Translations under genes and position numbers: made by a program
Part shown: positions 44,482-53,397 of the stretch, in pieces
How the letters are laid out: every line of letters begins with the position of its first letter
How positions within the stretch are numbered: position 1 is the stretch's first letter
The notes under the pieces: model-generated
Databases searched by the model: none
The model's input: only the letters and a program-made list of their open reading frames with translations
What the model was told of the DNA's origin: nothing
Source: Burkholderia pyrrocinia
Lineage (GTDB): Bacteria; Pseudomonadota; Gammaproteobacteria; Burkholderiales; Burkholderiaceae
Direction: 5' to 3'
Length of the DNA stretch: 64,000 nucleotides
NCBI RefSeq assembly: GCF_003330765.1
Contig: NZ_CP024903.1
Location: forward strand, 682,001-746,000

Positions 44482-44835
44482 ATGAAACATCTGGCCAGAA
44501 TCCTGACGGTCGCGCTCGCCGCGCTGCCCGCCGCCGTCTACGCGCAATACACGGGGCCGTCCGCGCTGACTTCGACGACCGTCAAGGAACTGCTCGCGAA
44601 CGGCAAGGACGACCAGCACGTGCAGTTGCAGGGGCGCATCGTCAAGCATGTCGGCGGCGAGGATTACGAGTTCGCCGACGCGACGGGCACGATCCGCGTC
44701 GAGATCGACAACAAGCTGTGGGCGGCCGGCCAGCCCGTCAGCGACAAGAGCGAAGTGAAGGTGACCGGCGAATTCGAGCGCAAATGGTCGGGCCGCGTGA
44801 AGGTCGACGCTGACCACGTCGAAGTGCTGCGCTGA
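44482..44835 (+). CDS. YgiW/BOF (bacterial OB-fold) periplasmic protein
   Basis: A 117-residue protein with signal peptide (cleavage after VYAQ) and a single OB-fold of the BOF/NirD-like family (YTGPSALTSTTVKELLANGK, EFADATGTIRVEID). YgiW/VisP proteins bind small ligands or peptidoglycan and are linked to QseBC and stress resistance. Here too the gene is divergent from a QseBC-like pair, 232 bp away. Ribosome site AGAGGAA precedes the ATG. Confidence 0.9.
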   Translation: MKHLARILTVALAALPAAVYAQYTGPSALTSTTVKELLANGKDDQHVQLQGRIVKHVGGEDYEFADATGTIRVEIDNKLWAAGQPVSDKSEVKVTGEFERKWSGRVKVDADHVEVLR

Positions 44836-44891
44836 CCGGTGCGCGCGGGCGCCGGTGATAACATGGACGACCGGTTCCCGTTCCCACCAAG

Positions 44892-45752
44892 ATGGCCGCC
44901 AATTTCGACGAACTCGCGTCCCGGATCCGGGCGCAATTTTCCGAGCTGAGCCCGCAATTCCAGGCGGGCGCCGCATTCCTGCTCGATCATCCCGACGAAG
45001 TCGCCACGTCGTCGATGCGCAAGGTCGCGCAGCGCGCGCAGGTGCAGCCCGCGTCGCTCGTGCGGCTCGCGCAGCAATTCGGCTTTCCCGGCTGGAACGA
45101 GCTGCGCGACCTGTGCGTCGCGCGCGTGCGCACGCGCCCCGAGCCGCTCACGCAGCGGGCGCGCTCGCTGGTGCGGCCCGACGCGAAGGCGTCGCTCGCG
45201 CACGACCTGCTCGCCGCGCAGCAGCACAACCTGTCGGCCACCGCCGCGCAGAACGAGCACGCGCTCGCGGACGCGGCCAGGCTGATCCGCAAGGCGTCGC
45301 ACGTGCATGTCGCGGGATTCCGCTCGTGTTATCCGGTCGCGTTCGGATTCGTGTACGGCTACCGGCTGTTCCGTCCGACCGTGTCGCTGCTCAACGGCGT
45401 CGCCGGCTCGCTCGAAATGGAACTGCGGACGATCGCGAAACAGAGCGTGACCGTGGTCGTCAGCTTCGCGCCGTATTCGGCGGAAGCGACGCGCGTCGCG
45501 CAGGCCGCCAAGGCGCAGGGCAGCCGGATCGTCGCGATCACCGACAGCGCGGTGTCGCCGATCGCGCTGCACGCGGACGCGCAACTGATCTTCACGCACG
45601 ACAGCCCGTCGTTCTTTCCGTCGCTGGTGGCCGCGCATGCGATGGCCGAGGCGCTGGTCGCGCAGTTGCTGGCGCTCGAAGGCAGCGATGCGATCGCGGC
45701 GCTCGAGCGCACGGAAGCGGAACTGCACGCGAAGGGTGCTTACGTCGTTTGA
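44892..45752 (+). CDS. MurR/RpiR family transcriptional regulator
   Basis: A 286-residue protein with an N-terminal RpiR helix-turn-helix (TSSMRKVAQRAQVQPASLVR LAQQFGFPGW region, about 40-75) and a C-terminal SIS sugar-isomerase domain (HVHVAGFRSCYPVAFGF, GSRIVAITDSAVSPIA). Such regulators sense phosphosugars or other small phosphorylated ligands. It is separated from the next gene by 178 bp, so control of the PEP mutase-like neighbour is only possible. Confidence 0.9.
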   Translation: MAANFDELASRIRAQFSELSPQFQAGAAFLLDHPDEVATSSMRKVAQRAQVQPASLVRLAQQFGFPGWNELRDLCVARVRTRPEPLTQRARSLVRPDAKASLAHDLLAAQQHNLSATAAQNEHALADAARLIRKASHVHVAGFRSCYPVAFGFVYGYRLFRPTVSLLNGVAGSLEMELRTIAKQSVTVVVSFAPYSAEATRVAQAAKAQGSRIVAITDSAVSPIALHADAQLIFTHDSPSFFPSLVAAHAMAEALVAQLLALEGSDAIAALERTEAELHAKGAYVV

Positions 45753-45930
45753 GCGGGCTTCACGATTCAACCGGACGCAATCGATGACGTTCACATCCGA
45801 GGTGACCGACGCCGGCGCGCATCCGCCGCATCAGGTTTTTCCTGTCGCGCGACGACATTTCGGCCATCGCTGAAACGTCGCGCGCACAACCGGCGTAAGC
45901 TCACCCGTCGACACCTTCCGGGAGTACGCG

Positions 45931-46791
45931 ATGACCCGTTCCGACCTGCAAGCCCGCCACGCCGAAGCTTTCCGCGCATTGCACACGCGCCCCGGCGCAT
46001 TCATCATCCCGAACCCGTGGGATGCCGGCACCGCCCGCCTGCTCGCGATGGCCGGCTTCGAGGCACTCGCCACCACGAGCGCCGGCTACGCCTTTTCGAA
46101 AGGGCAGCCCGACTACGCGATCGACCGCGACGCGATGCTCGATCACATTGCCGATCTCGTCGCTGCGGGCGGCCTGCCCGTGAGCGCCGATCTCGAGAAC
46201 GGCTTCGGCGACGCACCCGAAACGGTGGCCGAAACGATCCGGCTGGCAGCCGAGGCCGGCGCGGTCGGCGGCTCGATCGAGGATGCGACGGGCCGCGCCG
46301 ATGCGCCGATCTACGCGCGCGACGCGGCGGTCGAGCGCATCGCGGCGGCCGTCGACGCGGCGCGCGCGCTGCCGTTTCCGTTCACGCTGACCGCGCGCTG
46401 CGAAAACTACCTGCACGGCCGTCGCGACCTCGCCGACACGATCGCGCGGCTCGTTGCCTATCGCGACGCGGGCGCCGACGTACTGTATGCGCCGGGCATC
46501 ACCGACGCCGACGAGATCGCGGCGGTGACGCAGGCGGTCGGCGCGCCCGTCAACGTCGTGATGGGGCTGCAGGGCGGGTTGCTGAGCCTCGACGAGCTGG
46601 CGACGCTCGGCGTGAAGCGGGTCAGCGTCGGCGGCGCGTTGGCGCGGGCCGCGCTCGGCGCGTTCCTGCGCGGCGCGATGGAGATGGCGCGCGACGGCAC
46701 GTTCACGTTTACGCAAGCGGCCGTTCCGGGGCGCGAACTCAATCGGTGGTTTGCGGCGCCCGATAATTCGCCGGTTTCGTTCGGAGAATGA
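45931..46791 (+). CDS. Isocitrate lyase/PEP mutase family protein
   Basis: A 286-residue TIM-barrel protein. IIPNPWDAGTARLLAMAGFE, then TTSAGYAFSKGQPD, SADLENGFGD and GGSIEDATGR are the metal- and substrate-binding stretches of the isocitrate lyase/phosphonomutase superfamily. This short version, without the KKCGH-type lyase loop, is common in soil bacteria with an unknown 2-oxo acid or oxaloacetate-like substrate. Stand-alone gene; GGGAGT before the ATG serves as ribosome site. Confidence 0.88.
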   Translation: MTRSDLQARHAEAFRALHTRPGAFIIPNPWDAGTARLLAMAGFEALATTSAGYAFSKGQPDYAIDRDAMLDHIADLVAAGGLPVSADLENGFGDAPETVAETIRLAAEAGAVGGSIEDATGRADAPIYARDAAVERIAAAVDAARALPFPFTLTARCENYLHGRRDLADTIARLVAYRDAGADVLYAPGITDADEIAAVTQAVGAPVNVVMGLQGGLLSLDELATLGVKRVSVGGALARAALGAFLRGAMEMARDGTFTFTQAAVPGRELNRWFAAPDNSPVSFGE

Positions 46792-47126
46792 CCGCAAATA
46801 AAGCGTGGGATCGTTTCCAGTCGAAAGCTGATTGATAATAATCAATCGATTCCGCATCCGAATTAAACGTCGATGACGGCGCGAAAACCATCGTTTATTC
46901 TCCGCATTCCCCCCGTTCGACCGGAACCGACGCGTCAGCCGCGCCGGTTCTGGCAATCGGCGGCCCGCCACGCGCGCCAGTGTCGCGCATTGTTGCATTT
47001 TCCCGATGAACGAATTTCAGTGCGCGAGAGTTGCCGGTTATTTTTTTGATTGATAATCTGCGGCAGATGCGAATGACCGGCCGGTGGGCCGCCGGGAATA
47101 TCAATATATAAAAAACTGAGAGAGCG
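46792..47126. other. AT-rich intergenic region
   Basis: 335 bp with two copies of GATTGATAAT (46830-46839 and 47048-47057); the first is part of the imperfect palindrome ATTGAT-AATA-ATCAAT. The end is very AT-rich (AATATCAATATATAAAAAAC) and is the likely promoter and leader of the DUF2158 gene. A Fur-like or nucleoid-protein site is conceivable but not shown. Confidence 0.45.
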
Positions 47127-47393
47127 ATGACGATCCGAGAAAATCACCGCGTCGGATTTCGTGTCGGCGATGTCGTGACGCTGAAAACGGGCGGGCCGCG
47201 CATGACGGTCACCTATGCCGGGCCGGTCGTGTTCGACGACGGCGACTGGCTGATCTGCCAGTGGTTCGACGAAAGCGGCGAGTTCCGGCAGGAAATGTTC
47301 CCGCACGACACGGTGGCGCTCGAGCCGCGCGCGATTTCGGCCGGGCGCGTACGCATGCGCATGCAGTCGCATCGCTACCGGTCGGCTGCCTGA
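47127..47393 (+). CDS. YodC family (DUF2158) protein
   Basis: An 88-residue protein with the DUF2158 signature: FRVGDVVTLKTGGPRMTV, then WLICQWFDESGEFRQEMFPH. These are small SH3-like beta-barrels, often near mobile or stress genes, with no known biochemical role. GAGAGAG precedes the ATG. The AT-rich upstream region suggests H-NS-type silencing. Confidence 0.85.
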   Translation: MTIRENHRVGFRVGDVVTLKTGGPRMTVTYAGPVVFDDGDWLICQWFDESGEFRQEMFPHDTVALEPRAISAGRVRMRMQSHRYRSAA

Positions 47394-47494
47394 CGCCAGC
47401 CTGTCGTTGCGATGCGGCAACGCGCGGTGCCCGCACCACGACATTTCACGCCAGCCCGAAACATGCGGCGGCGCAGCGCGCCGATACTGCTGGC

Positions 47495-48664
47495 ATGAAC
47501 CCGACCGATCCCATTGCCGCGGTCACGCACCGCGATCCCTATCCCTACTATGCGGCGCTCGTCGACAGGCCGTCGCTCGCGTTCGACGCCACGCTCGGCC
47601 TGTGGGTCGCGAGCCGCGCGGCGGCCGTGACGGCCGTGCTCGGCCATCCGGCCTGCCGTGTGCGCCCGCTGGACGCGCCGGTGCCCCCCGCGTTGCGCGG
47701 TACGACGGCCGGCGCGCTGTTCGGCGAGCTGGTGCGCATGAACGACGGCGCGTTGCGGCACGACGTGCCGAAGCAGGCGCTGCGCACGGCGTTCGCACCG
47801 ATCGACACGGCTGCGCTGCGCGACCGTGCCGCGCAGCTTGCCACCCGACGGTTGCCGGCGCCGGGCGATGCCGACGCATTGAACGCGTGGTGCATGACGG
47901 TGCCCGTCTGCGCGGTCGCCGATCTGCTTGGCTTCGACGAGACGCAGCTCGACGACATCGCGGCGCGGGTCGTCGACTTCGTTGCCGCGCTGTCGCCGCT
48001 GTCGGACGCCGCGGCGCTGGCTCGTGCGAGCGACGGCGCGCGGCAACTGCTTGACCGGATGACGGAGCGCGTCGCGCAGACGCATGCGCACGACGGCACG
48101 CTCGTCGCCGCGGTGCAGCAGGCGGCCCGCGCGTCGGGCTGGCAGGCGAGCGGCGCGCTGGTCGCGAATCTCGTCGGGTTGCTGTCGCAGACCTGCGAGG
48201 CGACGGCCGCATGGCTCGGCAATGCGCTGGCGGCATGGAACGGGGAAGCGCAAGCCGCGCGCGTCGCGCCGGACGACGCCGCGCTCGACGCATTCGTTGC
48301 CGAAGTCGGACGCTTCGATTCGCCGGTGCAGAACACGCGCCGCTTCGTCGCGGCACGCACGACGATCGAAGGCGTGCCCGTCGAAGCCGGCGACGCGATT
48401 CTCGTCGTGCTTGCCGCGGCGAATCGCGACCCTGCGGTGTATCGCGACCCGCATCGGCTGATGCCCGGTCGTGCGCTCGGGCCGAATTTCGGTTTCGGCA
48501 CGGGGCCGCATGGCTGTCCGGGCGAGCGGATCGCGCGGGCGGTGACGGCGGGGGCGTTCGGGGCGTGGTTGCGCGCGGGCGGCTGGCCGCCGCGCGACGG
48601 ATTGAAGTGGAATTACCGCGCGTCGACCAACGTCAGGATGCCGAAGTTCGACGCGACACGGTGA
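47495..48664 (+). CDS. Cytochrome P450 with non-canonical I-helix
   Basis: A 389-residue soluble P450. Heme-binding loop FGFGTGPHGCPGERIA (Cys341) and the K-helix ExxR (Glu270, Arg273) are intact. The oxygen-activating I-helix motif, normally (A/G)GxE/DT, reads QTCEAT: Glu235 is kept but the usual Thr is Ala236. P450s lacking this Thr often have altered oxygen activation or act as peroxygenases or on N/S groups. No ferredoxin gene lies nearby, so redox partners come from elsewhere. The ATG at 47495 fits the start of the P450 fold. Confidence 0.9.
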   Translation: MNPTDPIAAVTHRDPYPYYAALVDRPSLAFDATLGLWVASRAAAVTAVLGHPACRVRPLDAPVPPALRGTTAGALFGELVRMNDGALRHDVPKQALRTAFAPIDTAALRDRAAQLATRRLPAPGDADALNAWCMTVPVCAVADLLGFDETQLDDIAARVVDFVAALSPLSDAAALARASDGARQLLDRMTERVAQTHAHDGTLVAAVQQAARASGWQASGALVANLVGLLSQTCEATAAWLGNALAAWNGEAQAARVAPDDAALDAFVAEVGRFDSPVQNTRRFVAARTTIEGVPVEAGDAILVVLAAANRDPAVYRDPHRLMPGRALGPNFGFGTGPHGCPGERIARAVTAGAFGAWLRAGGWPPRDGLKWNYRASTNVRMPKFDATR

Positions 48665-48679
48665 GGGGGAAAGAGGGAC

Positions 48680-49006
48680 TTAACGGCAGCCTTGCTTCTC
48701 CGCCCATTGCTCCTGGGCGGCGACGCGGCGCTGCACGCGCTCGACGAGACCGGTCGAGAAGGTCCGCATGCTGATGCCCCGACGCTTCGCGAGGATCGCC
48801 TGCGCGACATCGGTTCGCGGGTTCGGCTGGCAGGCCCAGTACAGCGTCATCAGCCAGCCGATGCCCGTCCACGCGAACAGCGCGTTGAACAGTGCGATCG
48901 TCAGCATATCGTGCCGGCCGCGCCTGTCGGCAATGATCGCCGGCAAAAAATAGAGTGCGATCGCGACGACCGAACCGGCCAGTTGAATCAGGACTGCATC
49001 ATGCAT
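48680..49006 (-). CDS. Superinfection immunity (Imm-like) family membrane protein
   Basis: A 108-residue protein with two hydrophobic helices separated by RRGRHDML: ALYFLPAIIADRR and IALFNALFAWTGIGWLMTLYWACQ. This pattern is that of the superinfection-immunity membrane family named after the phage T4 Imm protein; most bacterial members are chromosomal and of unknown role. The C-terminal 40 residues are basic and cytoplasmic. No phage genes are nearby, so a defence function is not supported by context. Confidence 0.78.
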   Translation of the reverse strand: MHDAVLIQLAGSVVAIALYFLPAIIADRRGRHDMLTIALFNALFAWTGIGWLMTLYWACQPNPRTDVAQAILAKRRGISMRTFSTGLVERVQRRVAAQEQWAEKQGCR

Positions 49007-49096
49007 GGTGCTGCTCCGTCCGAACTGCAATGAGACCGATTGTCGCGCTTTTTCGGTTCGTGTGCAGGCAATTGATTGTTGCGTTTTTAATGACGA

Positions 49097-49516
49097 TCAG
49101 CCGGCTTCGGCGTCCGCCGGCTGCACTTCGTTGCTCAGCGCGAAACCTTCGTCGAGCCAGCCCGTCACGCCGCCGATCATCAGCTTGACGGGGCGGCCGA
49201 GGCGCGCGAGCTGGATCGCCGCGCGCGCGGCGCCGTTGCAGTGCGGGCCCGCGCAGTAGACGACGAACAGCGTGTCGGCCGGATAGCCGGCGAGCTTGCC
49301 TTCGATGATCTTGCGGCGCGGCAGGTTGCGCGCGCCGGGCACATGGCCGGCGGCGAACTGGTCGGGGCCGCGGACGTCGAGCAGCACGAAATCGGGCGCG
49401 CCCGATGCGAACGCGTCGTGCACGTCCCAGCAATCGGTCTCGAATCGCAGCGAAGCCTCGAAATGCGCGAGGGCGGCGGGGCTGTCGGCGGCGGGCACGT
49501 CGGTGACGAAAGACAT
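49097..49516 (-). CDS. Rhodanese-like sulfurtransferase domain protein
   Basis: A 139-residue single-domain rhodanese: FVLLDVRGPDQFAAGHVPGA, then the active loop VYCAGPHCNGA with Cys88, and a C-terminal MIGGVTGWLDEGFAL. It would transfer sulfane sulfur or act on reactive sulfur or arsenic species in the cytoplasm. It is divergent from an FtrA/GlxA-type regulator 114 bp away, a pairing seen in other proteobacteria. ATG at 49516 gives the natural N-terminus. Confidence 0.88.
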   Translation of the reverse strand: MSFVTDVPAADSPAALAHFEASLRFETDCWDVHDAFASGAPDFVLLDVRGPDQFAAGHVPGARNLPRRKIIEGKLAGYPADTLFVVYCAGPHCNGAARAAIQLARLGRPVKLMIGGVTGWLDEGFALSNEVQPADAEAG

Positions 49517-49630
49517 GGGCAGGCTCTCCTGGATGAACGGGCGCGGAATGCGCCGGACTGGAGGGCAGTATCGCGGCCCGGCACGTTTCGCGGCAGTGGC
49601 GCGATCGACAAGTTCCGGTAACATCGCGCC

Positions 49631-50605
49631 ATGCACAATCATCTCGTCGTCGCGCTCGCCTACGATCGCCTCTGCACCTTCGAATTCGGCTGCGTGGTCG
49701 AACTGTTCGCCCTCGAGCGCCCCGAACTCGGCGTCGACTGGTATCGCTTCGCGGTATGCGCGAGCGAGCCGGGGCCCGTGCGCGCGGCGGGCGGCATCAC
49801 GGTCGCCGCGCCGTACCGGCTCGCGACGCTCGATCGCGCGGATACCATCGTGATTCCCGGCTGGCGCGATCCGGACGAACTGCCGCCGGAACCGTTGCTG
49901 AAGAAACTGCGGGCCGCGCATCGGCGCGGCGCGCGGCTCTGCTCGATCTGTTCGGGCGTGTTCGTGCTGGCGGCCGCCGGCGTGCTCGACGGGCTCACCG
50001 TGACGACGCACTGGCGTTACGCGGAGCGCCTGCAGGCGCGTTATCCGGCGCTGCGCGTGAATCCCGATGCGCTTTACGTCGACCAAGGGCAGGTCGTCAC
50101 GTCGGCCGGGTCGGCGGCGGGGCTCGACATGCTGCTGCATCTCGTGCGTCGCGATCACGGCGGCGCCATCGCGAACCGCGTCGCGCAGCGCCTCGTGCTG
50201 CCGCCGCATCGCGACGGCGGCCAGGCGCAGTTCGTGCCGCGCCCGGTTGCGCCGGGCGGCAGCGACCGGCTCGCGAAGTTGATCGACTGGATGCGCGCGC
50301 ACGCGGCCGAGCCGCATACGCTCGCGTCGCTTGCCGCGCAGGCCGCGATGAGCACGCGCACGCTGCAGCGTCAGTTCGCGGATGCGACGGGGATGTCGCC
50401 GCTTGCGTGGCTGATCCGCGAGCGCGTGAACGTCGCGAAGGACATGCTCGAAACGCATCCCGCGCTGTCGCTCGCGCAGGTCGCGGCGCGTGCGGGGTTC
50501 GGTTCCGAGGAATCGCTGCGCCGGCATTTCCGGCGCATCGCGGCGACCAGCCCGGCCGCGTACCGGCGCGGGATGGATCGCGGCACGCACGCGCAGGGCG
50601 CCTGA
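49631..50605 (+). CDS. ftrA: GlxA family AraC-type regulator (FtrA-like)
   Basis: A 324-residue protein with an N-terminal DJ-1/PfpI-like domain (IVIPGWRDPDEL, LCSICSGVFVLAAAGVLDG) and a C-terminal AraC/XylS DNA-binding domain with two helix-turn-helix units (TLASLAAQAAMSTRTLQRQF and LSLAQVAARAGFGSEESLRR). This is the GlxA/FtrA layout. It likely regulates the divergent rhodanese gene. The effector is unknown; the Cys in ICSG occupies the DJ-1 nucleophile-elbow position. Confidence 0.88.
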   Translation: MHNHLVVALAYDRLCTFEFGCVVELFALERPELGVDWYRFAVCASEPGPVRAAGGITVAAPYRLATLDRADTIVIPGWRDPDELPPEPLLKKLRAAHRRGARLCSICSGVFVLAAAGVLDGLTVTTHWRYAERLQARYPALRVNPDALYVDQGQVVTSAGSAAGLDMLLHLVRRDHGGAIANRVAQRLVLPPHRDGGQAQFVPRPVAPGGSDRLAKLIDWMRAHAAEPHTLASLAAQAAMSTRTLQRQFADATGMSPLAWLIRERVNVAKDMLETHPALSLAQVAARAGFGSEESLRRHFRRIAATSPAAYRRGMDRGTHAQGA

Positions 50606-50769
50606 ACATCGCGTTGCAGTGCGGCCACGGTTTCGGCCCTTGTTCGTCCATCGGCGACTTCTTCCACGCGTAAGATAGCGATCGCCGCGAGGCGGCGGCC
50701 AGCGGCCTCGCATGCGTTGCCACCGCTCTGAATCGCCGTTCATGCATCACGACGACAAGGAAAACCATC

Positions 50770-51510
50770 ATGGGCCTGCTGGGCAAGCTGTTCGGAAAGA
50801 AATCGCGTGACGTGGCGGCGTCGCCCGCACCGTCACCTTCGGCGAACGACGCAGCCGAAGCGGGCGAGCAGGTCGAGCAGGATGGGCCCGACATCGCGCC
50901 CGAACTCGCGGTCGCACTGGCGGAATTCCAGGCCGGCCGGCACGAGGCCGCGATTGTGGCTGCCGCGCCGTATGCGGAGCAGCTCGCCGATGCGGCACGC
51001 CTTTGCGCGCTCGGGTACTCGGAGATGCACCGTTATCCGGAAGCATTTCCGTACTGGCTTAAGCTGTTCGACAAGGAGCCGAGCGCGCACAACGCGGTGC
51101 AACTCGCGACGACCTCGGTGATGTGCGGCGAAGTGGAGCGTGGCGAAGCGTGGATGCAGAAGGCCGCGCTGGTGAATCAGGACACGCGCGAGCAGTCCGA
51201 CGTCGCCGCATGCGTGAATTTCATCTCCGCACTGACACAGAGCGGCCATCTGCGCGAGGCGCTGCCGCATCTTGCGTGGATGCGCGACGTGTACGGCCAG
51301 GTGCGCATTACCGATTCGACCTTCCTCTACATGCGCGGCATTCCGTTCTTCCCCACCTTCCTGGAGAAGAGCCTGGAGGTTCTGAAGGCCGCGCAGCCGG
51401 CCGATGCGATCGCGCTGTGGTACGGCGAACTCAAGGGCAAGCTCGACGAGGAGGGCGAAGCGCAGCTTGCCGCGTGGGTTGGCCAGTTGCCGGAGCAACC
51501 GGCCGCTTGA
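50770..51510 (+). CDS. TPR-like protein of unknown function
   Basis: A 246-residue, all-helical protein. After a basic N-terminus (MGLLGKLFGKKSRD) and a disordered Ala/Pro/Glu stretch, residues 55-180 show TPR-like helical pairs (AVALAEFQAGRHEAAIVAAA, ALGYSEMHRYPEAFPYWLKL). Such folds mediate protein contacts. No neighbour suggests a specific partner. Start is supported by an AAGGAAAA ribosome site. Confidence 0.75.
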   Translation: MGLLGKLFGKKSRDVAASPAPSPSANDAAEAGEQVEQDGPDIAPELAVALAEFQAGRHEAAIVAAAPYAEQLADAARLCALGYSEMHRYPEAFPYWLKLFDKEPSAHNAVQLATTSVMCGEVERGEAWMQKAALVNQDTREQSDVAACVNFISALTQSGHLREALPHLAWMRDVYGQVRITDSTFLYMRGIPFFPTFLEKSLEVLKAAQPADAIALWYGELKGKLDEEGEAQLAAWVGQLPEQPAA

Positions 51511-51558
51511 ACGGCCGCCGACGCTTGTGATGGCCACTCATTCCGAACAGGGATCTCG

Positions 51559-51816
51559 ATGACGATGCTGCCTTCCCGTTTGCCGCTGATCCAGGCCCCG
51601 ATGGTCGGTTCCCTGAGCTCGCTCGCGACGGCCGCGGTCGATCCGCTGCGCGGCGCGTTCGAGCGGCAGGGCCGCGACGATTTCTCGCTGCTGTGGTCGG
51701 GCGAGGCCGCGGCGCTCGCGCGTGAAGAGGATGCCGGCGTACTGACGCGGCGCCTGCGGGACGACGCGCTGGCGTGCGCGGCGGGGCTGCGCGCGACGTT
51801 CCCGCAGGCGGTCTGA
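51559..51816 (+). pseudogene. Internally deleted nitronate monooxygenase relic
   Basis: An 85-codon open frame that joins the N-terminal landmark of nitronate monooxygenases (LPLIQAPMVGS, normally about residue 10-20) directly to their C-terminal end (RGRDDFSLLWSGEAAALARE, normally the last 40-50 residues). The flavin-binding TIM barrel between them, about 270 residues, is missing. The fused frame remains open, which suggests an in-frame deletion. It cannot bind FMN, so it is probably inactive; expression as a small protein is not excluded. Confidence 0.75.
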
Positions 51817-51897
51817 ACGGCCGCGGAAGGGGGCGCCGGCTGGGGAGCATCGGCGTATGATCTGGTTTTTCGTCAGCCCGATCCAGGCACCCCCACC

Positions 51898-53352
51898 ATG
51901 ACCTCCGTCGACACTACCCCCGTCCTCGACCATGACAAGCTCGTTACCTTCATCGAGCGCAAGTGGAACGATGAAATCCTTCACGCACTGACCGACTACA
52001 TCGCGATCCCTGCGAAGAGCCCTGCGTTCGACCCCGACTGGGCGAAGCGCGGCTATCTCGAGCGCGTCGTCACCGACGCCGCGCAGTGGGCCGAACGGCA
52101 GCCCGTGAAGGGCCTGAAGCTCGAGATCGTGCGTCTGCCGGGCCGCACGCCGGTGATCTTCTTCGAATCGCCGGCCACGCGCGCGGGCAGCACCGACACG
52201 ATCCTGCTGTACGGCCATCTCGACAAGCAGCCCGAATTCGACGGCTGGCGCGCGGATCTCGGCCCGTGGACGCCGAAGTTCGAGAACGGCAAGCTGTACG
52301 GTCGCGGCGGCGCGGACGACGGCTATGCGATCTACGCGAGCCTCGCGGCGCTCGGCGCGCTCGACGAGCAGGGCATCGGGCGGCCGCGCTGCGTCGGCCT
52401 GATCGAGACCTGCGAGGAATCGGGCAGCTACGACCTGCTGCCGTACGTCGACGCGCTGCGCGACCGGCTCGGCCAGGTGTCGCTCGTCGTGTGCCTCGAT
52501 TCGGGCGCCGGCAACTACGACCAGATGTGGCTTACCACGTCGCTGCGCGGGCTCGTGTCCGGCGACCTGCAGGTCGAGGTGCTCGAGGAAGGCATCCACT
52601 CGGGCGTATACGGCGGCATCGCACCGTCGAGCTTCCGCGTGATGCGCCAGTTGTTCGAGCGTCTCGAAGACGCGAAGAACGGCAACCTGCTGCCGGGCGT
52701 GTTCCATTGCGAGATTCCGTCGAGCCGCGTGCGCGAAGCCGATGCGGCCGCCGCGATCCTCGGCGACGCGGTGTGGAAGGGGCTGCCGTGGGCATGCGGC
52801 GCGGACGGCAAGCCGGTGCTGCCGACCACGACCGATCCGCGCGAGGCGTTGCTGAATTCGACGTGGCGTCCGTCGCTGTCGGTGACGGGCGCGGCCGGTA
52901 TGCCGGCGCTCGCCGATGCGGGCAACGTGCTGCGTCCGCGCACCGCGTTCAAGCTGTCGCTGCGCCTGCCGCCGCTCGTCGACGCCGCGCAAGCCGTGCA
53001 GCAGCTGAAGGCACTGCTCGAACTCGATCCGCCGTACAACGCGAAGGTCACGTTCAAGCCCGACGCGGGCGCCGCGACCGGCTGGGCGGCGCCGGATCTC
53101 GCGCCCTGGCTCGCGTCGTCGCTCGACGCCGCATCGCGCCGCCACTTCGGCGCGGATTGCGCGTACATGGGCCTCGGCGGCACGATCCCGCTGATGAACG
53201 TGCTGCAGGAAGGCTTCCCGTCCGCGCAGTTCATGGTGTGCGGCGTGCTCGGGCCGAAGTCGAACGCGCACGGTCCGAACGAGTTCCTGCATGTGCCGTA
53301 CGCGAAGAAGCTGACCGCGGCGGTCGCGGACGTGATCGCGACCGCGCGCTGA
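51898..53352 (+). CDS. M20 family metallopeptidase (dipeptidase-like)
   Basis: A 484-residue M20 peptidase. Zinc-binding segments: LLYGHLDKQPEFDGW (His107, Asp109 region), YGRGGADDGYAIY (Asp140) and IETCEESGSYD (Glu173/Glu174), with a late His in the NAHGPNEFLH stretch. The dimerisation lid domain lies between about 200 and 330. It most resembles cytosolic nonspecific dipeptidases. A lactate/malate dehydrogenase-like gene follows 45 bp later, so an operon is likely. Confidence 0.9.
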   Translation: MTSVDTTPVLDHDKLVTFIERKWNDEILHALTDYIAIPAKSPAFDPDWAKRGYLERVVTDAAQWAERQPVKGLKLEIVRLPGRTPVIFFESPATRAGSTDTILLYGHLDKQPEFDGWRADLGPWTPKFENGKLYGRGGADDGYAIYASLAALGALDEQGIGRPRCVGLIETCEESGSYDLLPYVDALRDRLGQVSLVVCLDSGAGNYDQMWLTTSLRGLVSGDLQVEVLEEGIHSGVYGGIAPSSFRVMRQLFERLEDAKNGNLLPGVFHCEIPSSRVREADAAAAILGDAVWKGLPWACGADGKPVLPTTTDPREALLNSTWRPSLSVTGAAGMPALADAGNVLRPRTAFKLSLRLPPLVDAAQAVQQLKALLELDPPYNAKVTFKPDAGAATGWAAPDLAPWLASSLDAASRRHFGADCAYMGLGGTIPLMNVLQEGFPSAQFMVCGVLGPKSNAHGPNEFLHVPYAKKLTAAVADVIATAR

Positions 53353-53397
53353 CCGCCACGACTGCCTGACCCAACCCGACCTGATGGAGCCTAGCCG

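Noticed and set aside
46830..46847. Fur box before the DUF2158 gene
   Set aside because: The palindrome resembles a Fur site only loosely and the neighbouring genes have no iron connection; kept only as a described inverted repeat.
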